64,000 nt of DNA from Flaviramulus multivorans (GCF_021728415.1 NZ_JAKKDV010000001.1:973977-1037976), one strand, 5' to 3'. Shown: positions 1 through 8,929, counted from the stretch's first letter. The notes: generated by a model from the sequence alone, not told the origin. Made by a program: numbers and translations.

Positions 1-633
1 AAAAACTTATCCAAAATTTATCGAATACATACAAACGGAGTTTTAGAGAATCTAAGTAAAGTTGATTTTAAAATAGCTTGTGATGTTACCAATCCCTTAC
101 ACGGAGAAAATGGAGCAGCGTATATTTATGGTCCACAAAAAGGAGCTTCAAAAGAAGAAGTTAGACAACTAGATGAGGGTTTAAAAAACATTGCACGGAT
201 TTTTAAAAAGGAATTTTATAAAGATGTTCAGGATATAAAAGGAGCAGGTGCTGCTGGTGGAATGGGAGCTGGGACAGCTATTTTTTTAAATGGGAAACTT
301 ACATCTGGAATTGACTTGGTAAAGGATTTAATTGGTTTTGATAAAAAAATTAAAGATGCCGATTGGATAATATCGGGCGAAGGTCAATTAGATAATCAAA
401 CGCTTTCAGGAAAGACGATTCAAGGTGTTTTAAAGTCGGCTAAAAAATATAATATTCCTGTGGCAGCTATGTGTGGTAGCGTATCACTTTCACAAGAAGA
501 AGCTGAAAAATTAGGAATTTCTTATACCGATGCCGTAATAGATAAAGCAAAAAATCTAGACGATGCTATGGAAAATTCTAGCAAGTATCTTTCAAAAATG
601 GCAATTAAGTTTGCAGAAAGAATAAAAGAGTAA
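1..633 (+). CDS. Glycerate kinase (GlxK family), 5' end outside window
   Basis: The frame is open from base 1 and lacks a start, so only the C-terminal ~210 residues are present. Glycerate kinases of this family (usually ~375 aa) phosphorylate glycerate with ATP, feeding it into lower glycolysis. The signature CDVTNPLHGENGAA followed by YGPQKGA is directly readable near the left edge, and GAGAAGGMGAG and DWIISGEGQLDNQ follow further on; these are hallmark segments of the family. An internal ATG at 262 opens a shorter frame, but homology clearly continues upstream of it. It converges end to end with the DUF3098 gene, with no spacer. Confidence 0.9.
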   Translation, partial: KNLSKIYRIHTNGVLENLSKVDFKIACDVTNPLHGENGAAYIYGPQKGASKEEVRQLDEGLKNIARIFKKEFYKDVQDIKGAGAAGGMGAGTAIFLNGKLTSGIDLVKDLIGFDKKIKDADWIISGEGQLDNQTLSGKTIQGVLKSAKKYNIPVAAMCGSVSLSQEEAEKLGISYTDAVIDKAKNLDDAMENSSKYLSKMAIKFAERIKE

Positions 634-888
634 TTATTTTTTATCAGGATTTAATAAAATAGCATACACCTGAATTCCAAACCCGATTAAAATAAGCATA
701 GGAGCTAACCGAATACGTCTCCAACTAAAAATTTCAGGATTAAAAACGTTAGGGTCGTCACTACCGCCTCCTGACATTAAAATAAAACCTAAGGCGATGA
801 TTGCTAAACCTATAAACATAAATTTATAGTTTTTCTTTCCAAATACAAAAACAGGTTTTGAATCTTCTTTTCGTTTTTTTTCTCCCAT
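634..888 (-). CDS. DUF3098 family small membrane protein
   Basis: This 84-residue protein has a basic, hydrophilic N-terminus and two predicted membrane helices at about residues 22-40 and 60-79. They are separated by a GGGSDDPNVFNPEIFSWRRIRLAP loop-like stretch, the pattern of the Bacteroidota-restricted DUF3098 family. It lies 69 bp downstream of ftsX on the same strand, the position this family usually occupies, so it may be co-transcribed and related to envelope or cell-division functions. That role is inferred only from neighbourhood; the biochemical function is unknown. Its stop abuts the stop of the glycerate kinase gene. Confidence 0.85.
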   Translation of the reverse strand: MGEKKRKEDSKPVFVFGKKNYKFMFIGLAIIALGFILMSGGGSDDPNVFNPEIFSWRRIRLAPMLILIGFGIQVYAILLNPDKK

Positions 889-957
889 AATTACTATAAA
901 GTGCTACAAATTAAAGCATTTATTAAAAACTATTGCGTTAAGGCTAACTTAAATTAT

Positions 958-1836
958 TTAATAATATAAGTCGTCGGTTTTTAAATTTAAAAAACGCTGT
1001 GTTGCAAAATGTGTGCTAATCCAAGTAATAACAACACCTAAGGCAAAAATAACAACAAATAATAAACCTATTAATACCGGGTTACTTAACAATTGTAAGT
1101 CTGAGAATGTTTTGTTTAAGTAATACAAAACAATTGCCATTCCTATAAGTGCTAAAACTGCTCCAATCATTCCTAAACGCACACTTTTCCAAACAAACGG
1201 ACGACGAATAAACTGTTTGGTGGCACCAACCATTTGCATCGTTTTAATGGTAAATCGTTTTGAATATACGGCTAATCGTATAGAACTATTAATCAATAAC
1301 ACCGCAATTAAAGTAAAAATACCGCTGATTACCAATACCCAAAAACTTATTTTTTTAACGTTATCGTTCATTAAATTCACTAAATCATTATCATAAGTTA
1401 CTTCGTCAACAAAGTCTTTATTTAGGGCTTCGGCTGAAATTTTTTCTAGATGTTCAGAAGTGACAAAATCAGCTTTTAAATGCACATCAATCGAGTTTTG
1501 AAGCGGGTTATACCCCACAAAGTCCATAAAATCCTCGCCATTTTCAGCTTTCATAAATTCGGCAGCCTGTTCTTTTGAAACATATTCGGTAGATTTCACA
1601 TAATCAGCCATGGCCAAACTTTTTTCAAGTTGTTTTGTTTCAACTTCTTTGGCAGTATCTTTCAAATAAATAGTAACCACGACTTGCTCTTTAAAATGGT
1701 CGGATACTTTTTTTGCGTTCAATACTAGCATTCCTAACAATCCTAATAAAAACAATACCAAAGCAATACTTAACACTACCGAAAAATAGGAAGAGATAAG
1801 TCTTCGTTTTTGGTCTTTTTCAAAAGATGAACTCAT
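958..1836 (-). CDS. ftsX: Cell division protein FtsX
   Basis: This is the permease-like partner of the ABC-type ATPase FtsE, acting at the septum to couple division with peptidoglycan hydrolase activation. The 292-residue protein has one N-terminal membrane helix (about residues 18-40), an extracytoplasmic domain of ~120 residues, then three C-terminal helices (about 166-186, 218-240, 254-276). The conserved TMQMVGATKQFIRRPF segment typical of FtsX follows the second helix. The open frame extends to 2187, but the start was placed at the ATG giving MSSSFEKDQKRR, because the longer reading runs into the divergent panE gene. ftsE is not in the window. Confidence 0.92.
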   Translation of the reverse strand: MSSSFEKDQKRRLISSYFSVVLSIALVLFLLGLLGMLVLNAKKVSDHFKEQVVVTIYLKDTAKEVETKQLEKSLAMADYVKSTEYVSKEQAAEFMKAENGEDFMDFVGYNPLQNSIDVHLKADFVTSEHLEKISAEALNKDFVDEVTYDNDLVNLMNDNVKKISFWVLVISGIFTLIAVLLINSSIRLAVYSKRFTIKTMQMVGATKQFIRRPFVWKSVRLGMIGAVLALIGMAIVLYYLNKTFSDLQLLSNPVLIGLLFVVIFALGVVITWISTHFATQRFLNLKTDDLYY

Positions 1837-1903
1837 AAAATATGGATTAACGGTGTAAAAATAATAAAGTATATTTAATCTGTATTTATATAAACTAAAA
1901 CAT

Positions 1904-2824
1904 ATGAACATTGTTGTAATAGGTGCTGGTGGTGTTGGTGGATATTTTGGTGGAAAATTAGCAAAGGCTGGGTTTAACGTTACTTTTATTGCACGTGGGA
2001 AACATCTTGAAGCTATTAAAAATAAGGGATTACAAGTAAAAAGTATATTAGGAGATTTTACAGTATATCCTGAAGCAATCGAAGATATTAATAACATAAA
2101 AAATCCAGATTTAGTTATTCTTGGAGTAAAATCGTGGCAAGTTTTAGACATTGCAAAACAATTAAAACCAGTCATTAACGAAACCACGATGGTATTACCA
2201 CTTCAAAATGGTGCAGACAATGCCGATAAATTATTGTCTGTATTACCAAAACAAAATGTATTAGCTGGTTTATGTAAAATAGTGAGTAAAGTTGAGTCTC
2301 CAGGAGTTATAAATCATTTTACTTTTGAGCCTGAAATTGTTTTTGGAGAATATGACAACACGAAATCCAATCGATGCAAACATTTAAAAATTGTTTTTGA
2401 TAAAGCAGGATTTAATAACACTTGGTCTGATGATATTCATTTAGATATTTGGAGGAAGTTTTTATTTATTGGTACCATAAGTGGTATTGGTGCTATTACA
2501 AGAGCTGTTTTTGGCGACATGAGAACACAAGAGGGTATTAGAAAAATTATTTATGATACAGCGCATGAAATGGTGCGTATTGCCAATGCCAAAGGTGTTG
2601 GGTTAACATCGAAAGATATTGACATGATCGTAAAAGTTATTGATAGTTTAGATTATAATACTACGGCATCTATGCAACGTGATATGATGGAAGGAAAACC
2701 AAGCGAGCTTGAAAACTTTAATGGATACGTTGTACAACAAGGAAAATTATTGAATATAGAAACCCCAACGAATGCCTTTATATACCATTGCTTGTTACCA
2801 CAAGAACTGAAAGCAAGAAGTTAA
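1904..2824 (+). CDS. panE: Ketopantoate reductase (PanE/ApbA family)
   Basis: The 306-residue protein starts with the dinucleotide-binding motif VVIGAGGVGGYFGGKLA, followed by the ApbA/PanE-type segment FIARGKHLEAI. The C-terminal half carries the helical PanE domain, including the WRKFLFIGTISGIGAITR segment and SMQRDMMEGKPSELENFNG, which corresponds to the substrate-binding Lys/Ser/Glu region. The likely reaction is NADPH reduction of 2-dehydropantoate to pantoate for coenzyme A synthesis, although several paralogues of this family act on other 2-keto acids. It is divergent from ftsX with a 67 bp gap. Its stop codon overlaps that of the convergent EamA gene. Confidence 0.82.
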   Translation: MNIVVIGAGGVGGYFGGKLAKAGFNVTFIARGKHLEAIKNKGLQVKSILGDFTVYPEAIEDINNIKNPDLVILGVKSWQVLDIAKQLKPVINETTMVLPLQNGADNADKLLSVLPKQNVLAGLCKIVSKVESPGVINHFTFEPEIVFGEYDNTKSNRCKHLKIVFDKAGFNNTWSDDIHLDIWRKFLFIGTISGIGAITRAVFGDMRTQEGIRKIIYDTAHEMVRIANAKGVGLTSKDIDMIVKVIDSLDYNTTASMQRDMMEGKPSELENFNGYVVQQGKLLNIETPTNAFIYHCLLPQELKARS

Positions 2825-3732
2825 GTTTTTTGTTTTTTACTAACCAAATAAACGCCAATAACTACTAAAAGGCAACTTACTATTTTTATCATATTTATGT
2901 CCTGTACATACTGTTTCTGTGATAAAAATTCAGCATAAATAGTAACCATGATAAAACTTATAAGCGGTTGTAGATAAATATAGCTACTGGTGACCGATGG
3001 CGACACATAATTTAATGAGTAAATATTAAATAAGTAAGCAAAAAAGGTGGTGAATAATACAACAAATCCAATGACTAAATAGGTGTTTAATGTAAATGAA
3101 GCGTAATCCGTTTGAATAAAATCGCCTATCCCAAAAGGAAATGTAAAAATAAAACCAAATAAAAACACCCAACTTACTACAGTTATAGCATTGTATTTCT
3201 TCATTAAGGGTTTTACAAATACCAAATACAATCCATAACTACAAGCATTCAAAAATATAAACAGGTTTCCTAGTAAGGAGCTAGTTCCCGATACTTTATT
3301 ACCATATAGAATTAAGGTAATGGCTCCTAGCCCGCCTATTATAATTCCTATCACCATATTTTTAGTGATGGCTTCTTTCAAAATAATAGCACTAAAAACC
3401 AAAACGATAACGGGAACAACCGTCATAATGATGGAGGCATCAATTGGAGAGGTTAAGTTAATTCCGTGAAAAAACAACATTTGGTTCGCAGCGGCACCTA
3501 ACAAGCCACAGAGCATCAATCGTAGTATGTCCGATTTACTTATTTTTTCTTTTATAAGAATGGATTTTAAAAACCAAAACAAAGGTGTTGCACAAAGTAA
3601 TCGTATAAAAACAAAAGCCGATGGTCCAATTTTATCAGGCATAATGCCTTTGGCAATAATGTAATTTACACCATAAATAAGGTTGGCGCCCAATAAGGCT
3701 AAATGTGCTTTATACGTGTTATTAACAGGCAA
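2821..3732 (-). CDS. EamA/DMT-superfamily transporter
   Basis: The 303-residue integral membrane protein has about ten predicted helices arranged as two EamA repeats, as in RhaT/YdcZ-like drug/metabolite exporters. N-terminal HLALLGANLIYGVNYIIAKG and the second-repeat STTFFAY/SSYIYLQPLISF-like region are typical. Substrate cannot be predicted. No in-frame ATG precedes the first helix, so the start is probably TTG at 3732 (reading MPVNNTYKAH). The next ATG, about 30 codons in, would cut off the first helix. The stop shares the TTAA sequence with the convergent panE stop. Confidence 0.85.
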   Translation of the reverse strand: MPVNNTYKAHLALLGANLIYGVNYIIAKGIMPDKIGPSAFVFIRLLCATPLFWFLKSILIKEKISKSDILRLMLCGLLGAAANQMLFFHGINLTSPIDASIIMTVVPVIVLVFSAIILKEAITKNMVIGIIIGGLGAITLILYGNKVSGTSSLLGNLFIFLNACSYGLYLVFVKPLMKKYNAITVVSWVFLFGFIFTFPFGIGDFIQTDYASFTLNTYLVIGFVVLFTTFFAYLFNIYSLNYVSPSVTSSYIYLQPLISFIMVTIYAEFLSQKQYVQDINMIKIVSCLLVVIGVYLVSKKQKT

Positions 3733-3854
3733 TTTTTGCTTTTTTAAACAAATTAGAGTTCAAATGTAATTTTATTTATAAGATAAATGTAAAATTAGCG
3801 TCATAAACAAATGTTTTAATAAAGTAAACGCTTTATCGTTTTCTATTTAAAACG

Positions 3855-3862
3855 TAAATTTG
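3855..3862 (+). promoter_or_regulatory. Probable -7 promoter element of leuS
   Basis: TAAATTTG matches the Bacteroidota sigma-ABfr -7 consensus TAnnTTTG and lies 20 bp before the leuS ATG, implying a short untranslated leader. No exact TTG is seen at the -33 position, where TTTA occurs instead. Confidence 0.55.
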
Positions 3863-3882
3863 CAGCCTTATAAAGAGATGTA

Positions 3883-6800
3883 ATGAAGTACAATTTCAAC
3901 GAAATTGAAGCCAAATGGCAAAAATATTGGGCAGAAAGCCAAACGTTTAAAGCCGAAAACAATTCAGATAAACCAAAGTATTATGTATTGGATATGTTCC
4001 CTTACCCTAGTGGCGCGGGTTTGCATGTAGGGCATCCATTAGGGTATATCGCTTCAGATATTTATGCGCGTTACAAGCGCCATCAAGGGTTTAATGTACT
4101 GCATCCACAAGGTTATGATAGCTTTGGATTGCCGGCAGAACAATATGCTATTCAAACGGGGCAACATCCTGCTATAACAACTGCTGAAAATATTAAAACC
4201 TATCGTCGTCAGCTAGACCAAATAGGCTTTTCGTTCGATTGGTCGCGCGAAGTTCGTACCAGTGACCCAAGTTATTACAAATGGACGCAGTGGATTTTTA
4301 TTCAACTCTTTAATTCTTGGTATAATAACGACAGTAATAGAGCGGAAGATATATCAGATTTAATAAAGATTTTTGAAGTTGAAGGAAATGCTAAGGTAAA
4401 TGCGGTTTGTGATGCTGACGTAGAGTTTTTTACGGCTGCAGATTGGAATAATTATGATAGCGTTAAACAACAAGAAATATTACTGCAATATAGATTAACC
4501 TACTTAGCTGAAACCGAAGTAAACTGGTGTCCTGCACTAGGAACGGTGTTGGCGAATGATGAAATAGTAAATGGTGTATCCGAGCGTGGTGGCCATCCGG
4601 TTATTCGTAAAAAAATGACCCAATGGAGTATGCGAATTTCGGCATATGCTGAACGCTTGCGTCAAGGGTTGGATACTATTGATTGGACTGATTCTTTAAA
4701 AGAAAGCCAACGTAACTGGATTGGAAAATCGGTTGGTGCTACAGTAACGTTTAATGTTATAGACCACGATAAAGTCATCGATGTTTTTACGACGCGTCCT
4801 GATACCATTTTCGGCGTTAGTTTTATGACTTTAGCACCAGAGCACGAATTGGTGTCTCAAATTACAACCCCAGAACAAAAAGACGAGGTTGAAGCTTATA
4901 TTGAAGCCACGGCAAAACGTAGCGAACGCGATAGAATGGCAGATGTAAAAACCATTACGGGCGCTTTTACGGGTGCTTATGCTATACATCCTTTTACGGA
5001 GAAATTAATTCCGATTTGGATTGGCGATTACGTTTTGGCAGGCTATGGTACTGGAGCCGTAATGAGTGTACCATGTGGCGATCAACGTGATTATGATTTC
5101 GCCAAACATTTTAATATCCCAATTCCTAACATTTTTGAAGGGGTGGATATTAGTGAAGAAGCCTTTGCTGATAAAGAAAAAACTATCATTGCGAACAGCG
5201 ATTTCTTGAATGGTTTAAACTATAAAAAGGCAACCAAACGGGCTATTTTCGAATTAGAAAAAATTGGTCAGGGACAAGGAAAAACCAATTACCGTTTGCG
5301 CGATGCTGTATTTAGTCGTCAGCGTTATTGGGGCGAACCTTTCCCAGTGTATTATGTTGATGGGATGCCACAAATGATAGATGCTAAGCATTTGCCTATT
5401 GAGTTGCCAGAGGTTGAAAAATATTTGCCAACCGAAACCGGCGAACCACCATTGGGTAATGCTACAAAATGGGCGTGGGATACTGTTAAGAATGATGTGG
5501 TGGAAAACGAAAAGATTGATAACAAAACCGTTTTCCCATTAGAGTTAAATACCATGCCAGGGTGGGCAGGCAGTTCGCAGTATTTTAATCGTTATATGGA
5601 CCCGCATAACGACCAAGAAATTTTCTCTAAAGAGGCCATTAATTATTGGCAACAAGTAGATTTATACATTGGTGGAAGCGAGCATGCCACAGGCCATTTA
5701 TTGTACTCACGTTTTTGGCAAAAATTTATGTTCGATAAAGGTCTGGTACCTCATGACGAATATGCTAAAAAACTGATTAATCAAGGGATGATTTTGGGGA
5801 CGAGTGCTTTTGTATATAGAGTTTCACCTAATTCTTTTGGATTTGATTCAAAGGGAGAAGAAATAATTGAACTTATTAAAAGACATCCAATTTTTATTTC
5901 AAGAATCCTATTCGATGAATTAAATAAATCCCCTGAAAGTGTAAAAGGATTTAATGAAGATTTGAAATCAATACTTAATGGAGTTTTTCACGGGAAGTTG
6001 GTGAGAGTAGATATTAAAACTAATGAAATTCAACCACTTCATGTTAAAGTAAAATATATAAATACTTCAGATGAACTTGATATTGATGGTTTAAAGAAGG
6101 ATGCGGAATTTGGTGAAGATTTTGAAAATGCAATTTTTATAAGTGATAATTCAAGATTAATACTTAAAAATAATAATGAAAAGTATATAGTTGGTCGTGA
6201 CGTCGAAAAAATGTCCAAATCCAAATACAACGTTGTGAATCCAGACCAAATCTGTTTGGATTATGGTGCTGACAGTTTACGTATGTACGAAATGTTTTTA
6301 GGGCCCTTAGAGCAATACAAACCTTGGAATACTTCTGGAATTACAGGCGTGCATTCGTTCCTTAAAAAAATGTGGAGATTGTATGTTGGTGAAAACGGAT
6401 TGCTTGTAAATGATGCTGAACCTTCAAAAGACAACTTAAAGACGCTTCATAAAACCATTAAAAAAGTACAAGAAGATATTGAGAATTTCTCTTTTAATAC
6501 CTCGGTATCTACCTTTATGATTGCGGTTAACGAGCTTACTGCTCAAAAATGTACAAGTAAAGCTGTTCTTGAACCGTTGTTGGTTTTAATTTCACCTTAT
6601 GCACCGCATATAGCTGAGGAACTTTGGAGTCAATTAGGGCATAACAAAAGTATTTCAACCGCGCCGTTTCCAAAATTTGATGCAAGCCATTTGGTAGAAA
6701 GCAGTAAAAACTACCCAATTTCATTCAATGGTAAAATGCGTTTTACTATGGAATTGCCTTTAGATATGAGTAAAGATGAGATTGAAAAAACCGTGCTGGA

Positions 6801-6888
6801 ACATGAAAAAACACAAGAACAGTTAGCTGGAAGAACACCTAAAAAAGTGATTGTGGTTCCTGGTAAAATTGTAAATATTGTAGGCTAA
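3883..6888 (+). CDS. leuS: Leucyl-tRNA synthetase
   Basis: This class I aminoacyl-tRNA synthetase charges tRNA-Leu and carries a CP1 editing domain. HIGH appears as HVGH near residue 52 within FPYPSGAGLHVGHPLGY. The editing-domain motifs (TTRPDTIFGVSF and the GTGAVMSVPCGDQRD segment) are intact, and KMSKSKYN lies near residue 776. At 1001 residues it seems long for a flavobacterial LeuRS (about 920-950 aa from memory). The extra length is between about residues 647 and 768, just before KMSKS, where the DNA drops to ~26% GC by hand count versus ~36% in the preceding 240 bp. The frame is intact, so the enzyme is presumably functional. Confidence 0.97.
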   Translation: MKYNFNEIEAKWQKYWAESQTFKAENNSDKPKYYVLDMFPYPSGAGLHVGHPLGYIASDIYARYKRHQGFNVLHPQGYDSFGLPAEQYAIQTGQHPAITTAENIKTYRRQLDQIGFSFDWSREVRTSDPSYYKWTQWIFIQLFNSWYNNDSNRAEDISDLIKIFEVEGNAKVNAVCDADVEFFTAADWNNYDSVKQQEILLQYRLTYLAETEVNWCPALGTVLANDEIVNGVSERGGHPVIRKKMTQWSMRISAYAERLRQGLDTIDWTDSLKESQRNWIGKSVGATVTFNVIDHDKVIDVFTTRPDTIFGVSFMTLAPEHELVSQITTPEQKDEVEAYIEATAKRSERDRMADVKTITGAFTGAYAIHPFTEKLIPIWIGDYVLAGYGTGAVMSVPCGDQRDYDFAKHFNIPIPNIFEGVDISEEAFADKEKTIIANSDFLNGLNYKKATKRAIFELEKIGQGQGKTNYRLRDAVFSRQRYWGEPFPVYYVDGMPQMIDAKHLPIELPEVEKYLPTETGEPPLGNATKWAWDTVKNDVVENEKIDNKTVFPLELNTMPGWAGSSQYFNRYMDPHNDQEIFSKEAINYWQQVDLYIGGSEHATGHLLYSRFWQKFMFDKGLVPHDEYAKKLINQGMILGTSAFVYRVSPNSFGFDSKGEEIIELIKRHPIFISRILFDELNKSPESVKGFNEDLKSILNGVFHGKLVRVDIKTNEIQPLHVKVKYINTSDELDIDGLKKDAEFGEDFENAIFISDNSRLILKNNNEKYIVGRDVEKMSKSKYNVVNPDQICLDYGADSLRMYEMFLGPLEQYKPWNTSGITGVHSFLKKMWRLYVGENGLLVNDAEPSKDNLKTLHKTIKKVQEDIENFSFNTSVSTFMIAVNELTAQKCTSKAVLEPLLVLISPYAPHIAEELWSQLGHNKSISTAPFPKFDASHLVESSKNYPISFNGKMRFTMELPLDMSKDEIEKTVLEHEKTQEQLAGRTPKKVIVVPGKIVNIVG

Positions 6889-6891
6889 CGT

Positions 6892-6981
6892 CACTTCGAG
6901 TGATTTTTCGAAGAAAAATTGTATCGAGAAGTCGATTAAGTTCTCGATACTAAATTCTTTTCAAGAATTTCACTCGAAGTG
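6892..6981. repeat. Family 1 palindromic repeat, copy A (two half-units)
   Basis: A 90 bp inverted repeat starts 3 bp after the leuS stop. Outer ends are CACTTCGAGTGA and TCACTCGAAGTG, and the inner ends GTATCGAGAA and TTCTCGATAC flank a 10 bp spacer. Each arm contains its own hairpin: ATTTTTC-GAA-GAAAAAT in the left arm and AATTCTT-GAA-AAGAATT in the right arm read on the opposite strand. Similar units occur near 11.5, 13.7 and 34.5 kb. Confidence 0.85.
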
Positions 6982-7002
6982 ATAACGAAGTCAGCTATTT
7001 TT

Positions 7003-7027
7003 GTCATTCCACACTTGATGTGGAATC
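7003..7027. repeat. Short hairpin, GTCATTCC...GGAATC type
   Basis: Perfect 8 bp arms ATTCCACA and TGTGGAAT (7006-7013 and 7019-7026) enclose a 5 nt loop. There is no downstream T-run, so it is not an obvious terminator. The GTCATTCC lead-in also occurs inside the family 2 repeat near 19.3 kb. Confidence 0.5.
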
Positions 7028-7069
7028 CATATAACAGATAGTCGCAACGCTTTTTAAAATTTAAAAATC

Positions 7070-7372
7070 ATGAAAAAAGTAGCCATCATTTTAATCGTGC
7101 TTTTAAGCTTAGCATGTAACAAAAAAGCAGAAACAAAGATTGTTGAACTCTCGTGCGGACAATGTCAATTTGGGCTAACAACGCAAGACGGTTGTGATTT
7201 AGCCGTTCGAATAGATGATAAAGCTTACTTTGTTGATGGTGCCAACATCGACGATTTTGGGGATGCACACGATTTAGAAACGGGCTTTTGCGAAGTTATA
7301 AGAAAAGCTGAGGTTGAAGGTGAATTAATTGAGAACCGCTTTAAAGTAAGTTCTGTAAATCTTTTAGATTAA
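7070..7372 (+). CDS. DUF6370 family small lipoprotein
   Basis: The 100-residue protein starts with a signal peptide and a lipobox, LLSLACN, with the lipidated Cys at about residue 16, so it should be membrane-anchored outside the inner membrane. The mature part has the segments ELSCGQCQFG, GCDLAVRIDDKAYFVDG and a C-terminal GFCEVIRKAEVEGE. Together these give a Cys-rich pattern (CGQC plus two further Cys) matching the DUF6370 family as I remember it. Metal binding or disulfide formation is possible but unproven. The next gene begins 3 bp after its stop, suggesting co-transcription. Confidence 0.75.
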   Translation: MKKVAIILIVLLSLACNKKAETKIVELSCGQCQFGLTTQDGCDLAVRIDDKAYFVDGANIDDFGDAHDLETGFCEVIRKAEVEGELIENRFKVSSVNLLD

Positions 7373-7375
7373 TAC

Positions 7376-7639
7376 TTGGATAATTTCACCGAAATAATAG
7401 GCTTTACTGCGGCTATTTTAACAACAGCGGCATTTCTTCCACAGGTTTACAAAACTTGGAAATCGAAAGATGTATCTGGTTTATCAATGCCAATGCTCAT
7501 TATGTTTTTTATTGGGATTACGGGTTGGTTAATTTACGGAATCCTTATACATAGCCCTTCTATGATTTTTGCAAATGCCATAACGGTTGTTTCTTCTTTT
7601 TTGTTAATCTATTTCAAGAATAAATACGGTAAAAAATAA
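7376..7639 (+). CDS. SemiSWEET-family sugar transporter (PQ-loop)
   Basis: The 87-residue protein has three membrane helices, the size and layout of bacterial SemiSWEETs, which dimerise to form a sugar channel. The first helix carries the PQ-type motif AFLPQVYKTWKSKDVSGLS, and the third has the IFANAITVVSSF segment with the conserved Asn. The frame begins at TTG, 3 bp after the stop of the upstream lipoprotein, and no ATG precedes the first helix, so TTG is the likely start. Substrate is unknown; small sugars are known for characterised relatives. Confidence 0.88.
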   Translation: MDNFTEIIGFTAAILTTAAFLPQVYKTWKSKDVSGLSMPMLIMFFIGITGWLIYGILIHSPSMIFANAITVVSSFLLIYFKNKYGKK

Positions 7640-7807
7640 GTTAACTTCATAATTTGAGGGTTCAATAGTCCTATAAAATTTTCTATTTCATAAAATAGTT
7701 ATTTCATTTTCTTTAAATTCATAAAAATGAGCAAACCAGCATTCAATATTATAAAATATTATTAATTGGTTGTAATTTGTCCTTAGAAATTAACCTAAAA
7801 TAATATT

Positions 7808-8881
7808 ATGAAAATTGGTGTTCCAAAGGAAATTAAAAATAATGAAAACAGAGTGGGAATGACTCCTGCCGGGGTTTATGAGCTTATAAAAAGAAAACAT
7901 AAGGTTTATGTACAAGCAAATGCTGGATTTGGAAGTGGTTTTTTTGATGAGGATTATGAAGAAGTAGGGGCTACTATTTTAAATTCTATTCAAGAGGTTT
8001 ACACATCAAGTGATATGATTGTAAAAGTTAAAGAACCTATTGAAATGGAATATGAGTTAATTCAACATGGTCAAGTAATATTCACCTATTTTCATTTTGC
8101 ATCTAGTGAAACTCTAACTAATGCCATGATAAAAAGTGGCTCAATTTGCATTGCTTATGAAACAGTGGAAGATGCAGATGGGACTTTGCCATTATTGGTT
8201 CCAATGTCCGAAGTCGCTGGAAGAATGTCCATACAACAGGGCGCAAAATATTTAGAAAAGCCTATTAAAGGTCGTGGTGTTTTACTAGGCGGTGTACCGG
8301 GAGTTCCACCCGGAAAAGTTTTAGTTTTAGGCGCAGGAGTTGTAGGTATTCAAGCGGCTAAAATGGCCGCTGGATTAGGTGCACATGTTACGATAATGGA
8401 CATAAACATGAAGCAGTTGCGTTATGTAAACGATGTGATGCCAAACCATGTGGTAACTGAGTTTTCTAGCGAATATAATATTAGAAACCGCATTAAAGAA
8501 TCTGACTTAATTGTTGGTGGTGTATTAATTAAAGGAGCTAAAGCACCTAAATTGATAACTAAAGATATGCGCCCTGGTACTGTAATAGTTGATGTGGCAG
8601 TAGATCAAGGAGGTTGTTTTGAAACCACTAGAGCAACCACACACGAAGACCCTACTTATATTATAGATGATGTAGTGCATTATTGTGTTGCCAATATGCC
8701 AGGAGCAGTTCCTTATACTTCAACTGTAGCATTAACAAATGTGACGTTGCCTTACGTTTTAAAATTGGCAAATGAAGGTTGGGAGGTAGCATGCAAAAAC
8801 AGTGCTCCATTATCAAAAGGATTAAATATTGTGAAAGGGGAAGTTGTTTATAAGGAAATAGCAGAAACTTTCGATTTGTAA
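7808..8881 (+). CDS. ald: Alanine dehydrogenase
   Basis: This enzyme catalyses reversible NAD-dependent oxidative deamination of L-alanine to pyruvate and ammonia. The N-terminal MKIGVPKEIKNNENRVGMTP segment is characteristic. The substrate-binding Lys in VKVKEP, the catalytic His in YFHFA, the nucleotide-binding VLVLGAGVVGIQAAKMAAGLGA and the catalytic Asp region VDVAVDQGGCFET are all present. At 357 residues it is close to the usual ~370. It stands alone with 168 bp of upstream sequence, so it probably has its own promoter, although no clean TAnnTTTG was found there. Confidence 0.93.
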   Translation: MKIGVPKEIKNNENRVGMTPAGVYELIKRKHKVYVQANAGFGSGFFDEDYEEVGATILNSIQEVYTSSDMIVKVKEPIEMEYELIQHGQVIFTYFHFASSETLTNAMIKSGSICIAYETVEDADGTLPLLVPMSEVAGRMSIQQGAKYLEKPIKGRGVLLGGVPGVPPGKVLVLGAGVVGIQAAKMAAGLGAHVTIMDINMKQLRYVNDVMPNHVVTEFSSEYNIRNRIKESDLIVGGVLIKGAKAPKLITKDMRPGTVIVDVAVDQGGCFETTRATTHEDPTYIIDDVVHYCVANMPGAVPYTSTVALTNVTLPYVLKLANEGWEVACKNSAPLSKGLNIVKGEVVYKEIAETFDL

Positions 8882-8921
8882 TTTTTTATACTGACAAACT
8901 TTCATAATGAAAATTTGGCGT

Positions 8922-8929
8922 TATTTTTG
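8922..8929 (+). promoter_or_regulatory. Probable -7 promoter element of the zinc peptidase gene
   Basis: TATTTTTG fits TAnnTTTG and lies 42 bp before the ATG of the zinc-metallopeptidase gene. The -33 region has only a weak TTT match. Confidence 0.45.

Noticed and set aside
1837-2187. N-terminal extension of ftsX
   Set aside because: It is antisense to panE, a clear gene with a Rossmann motif, and FtsX needs no such extension.
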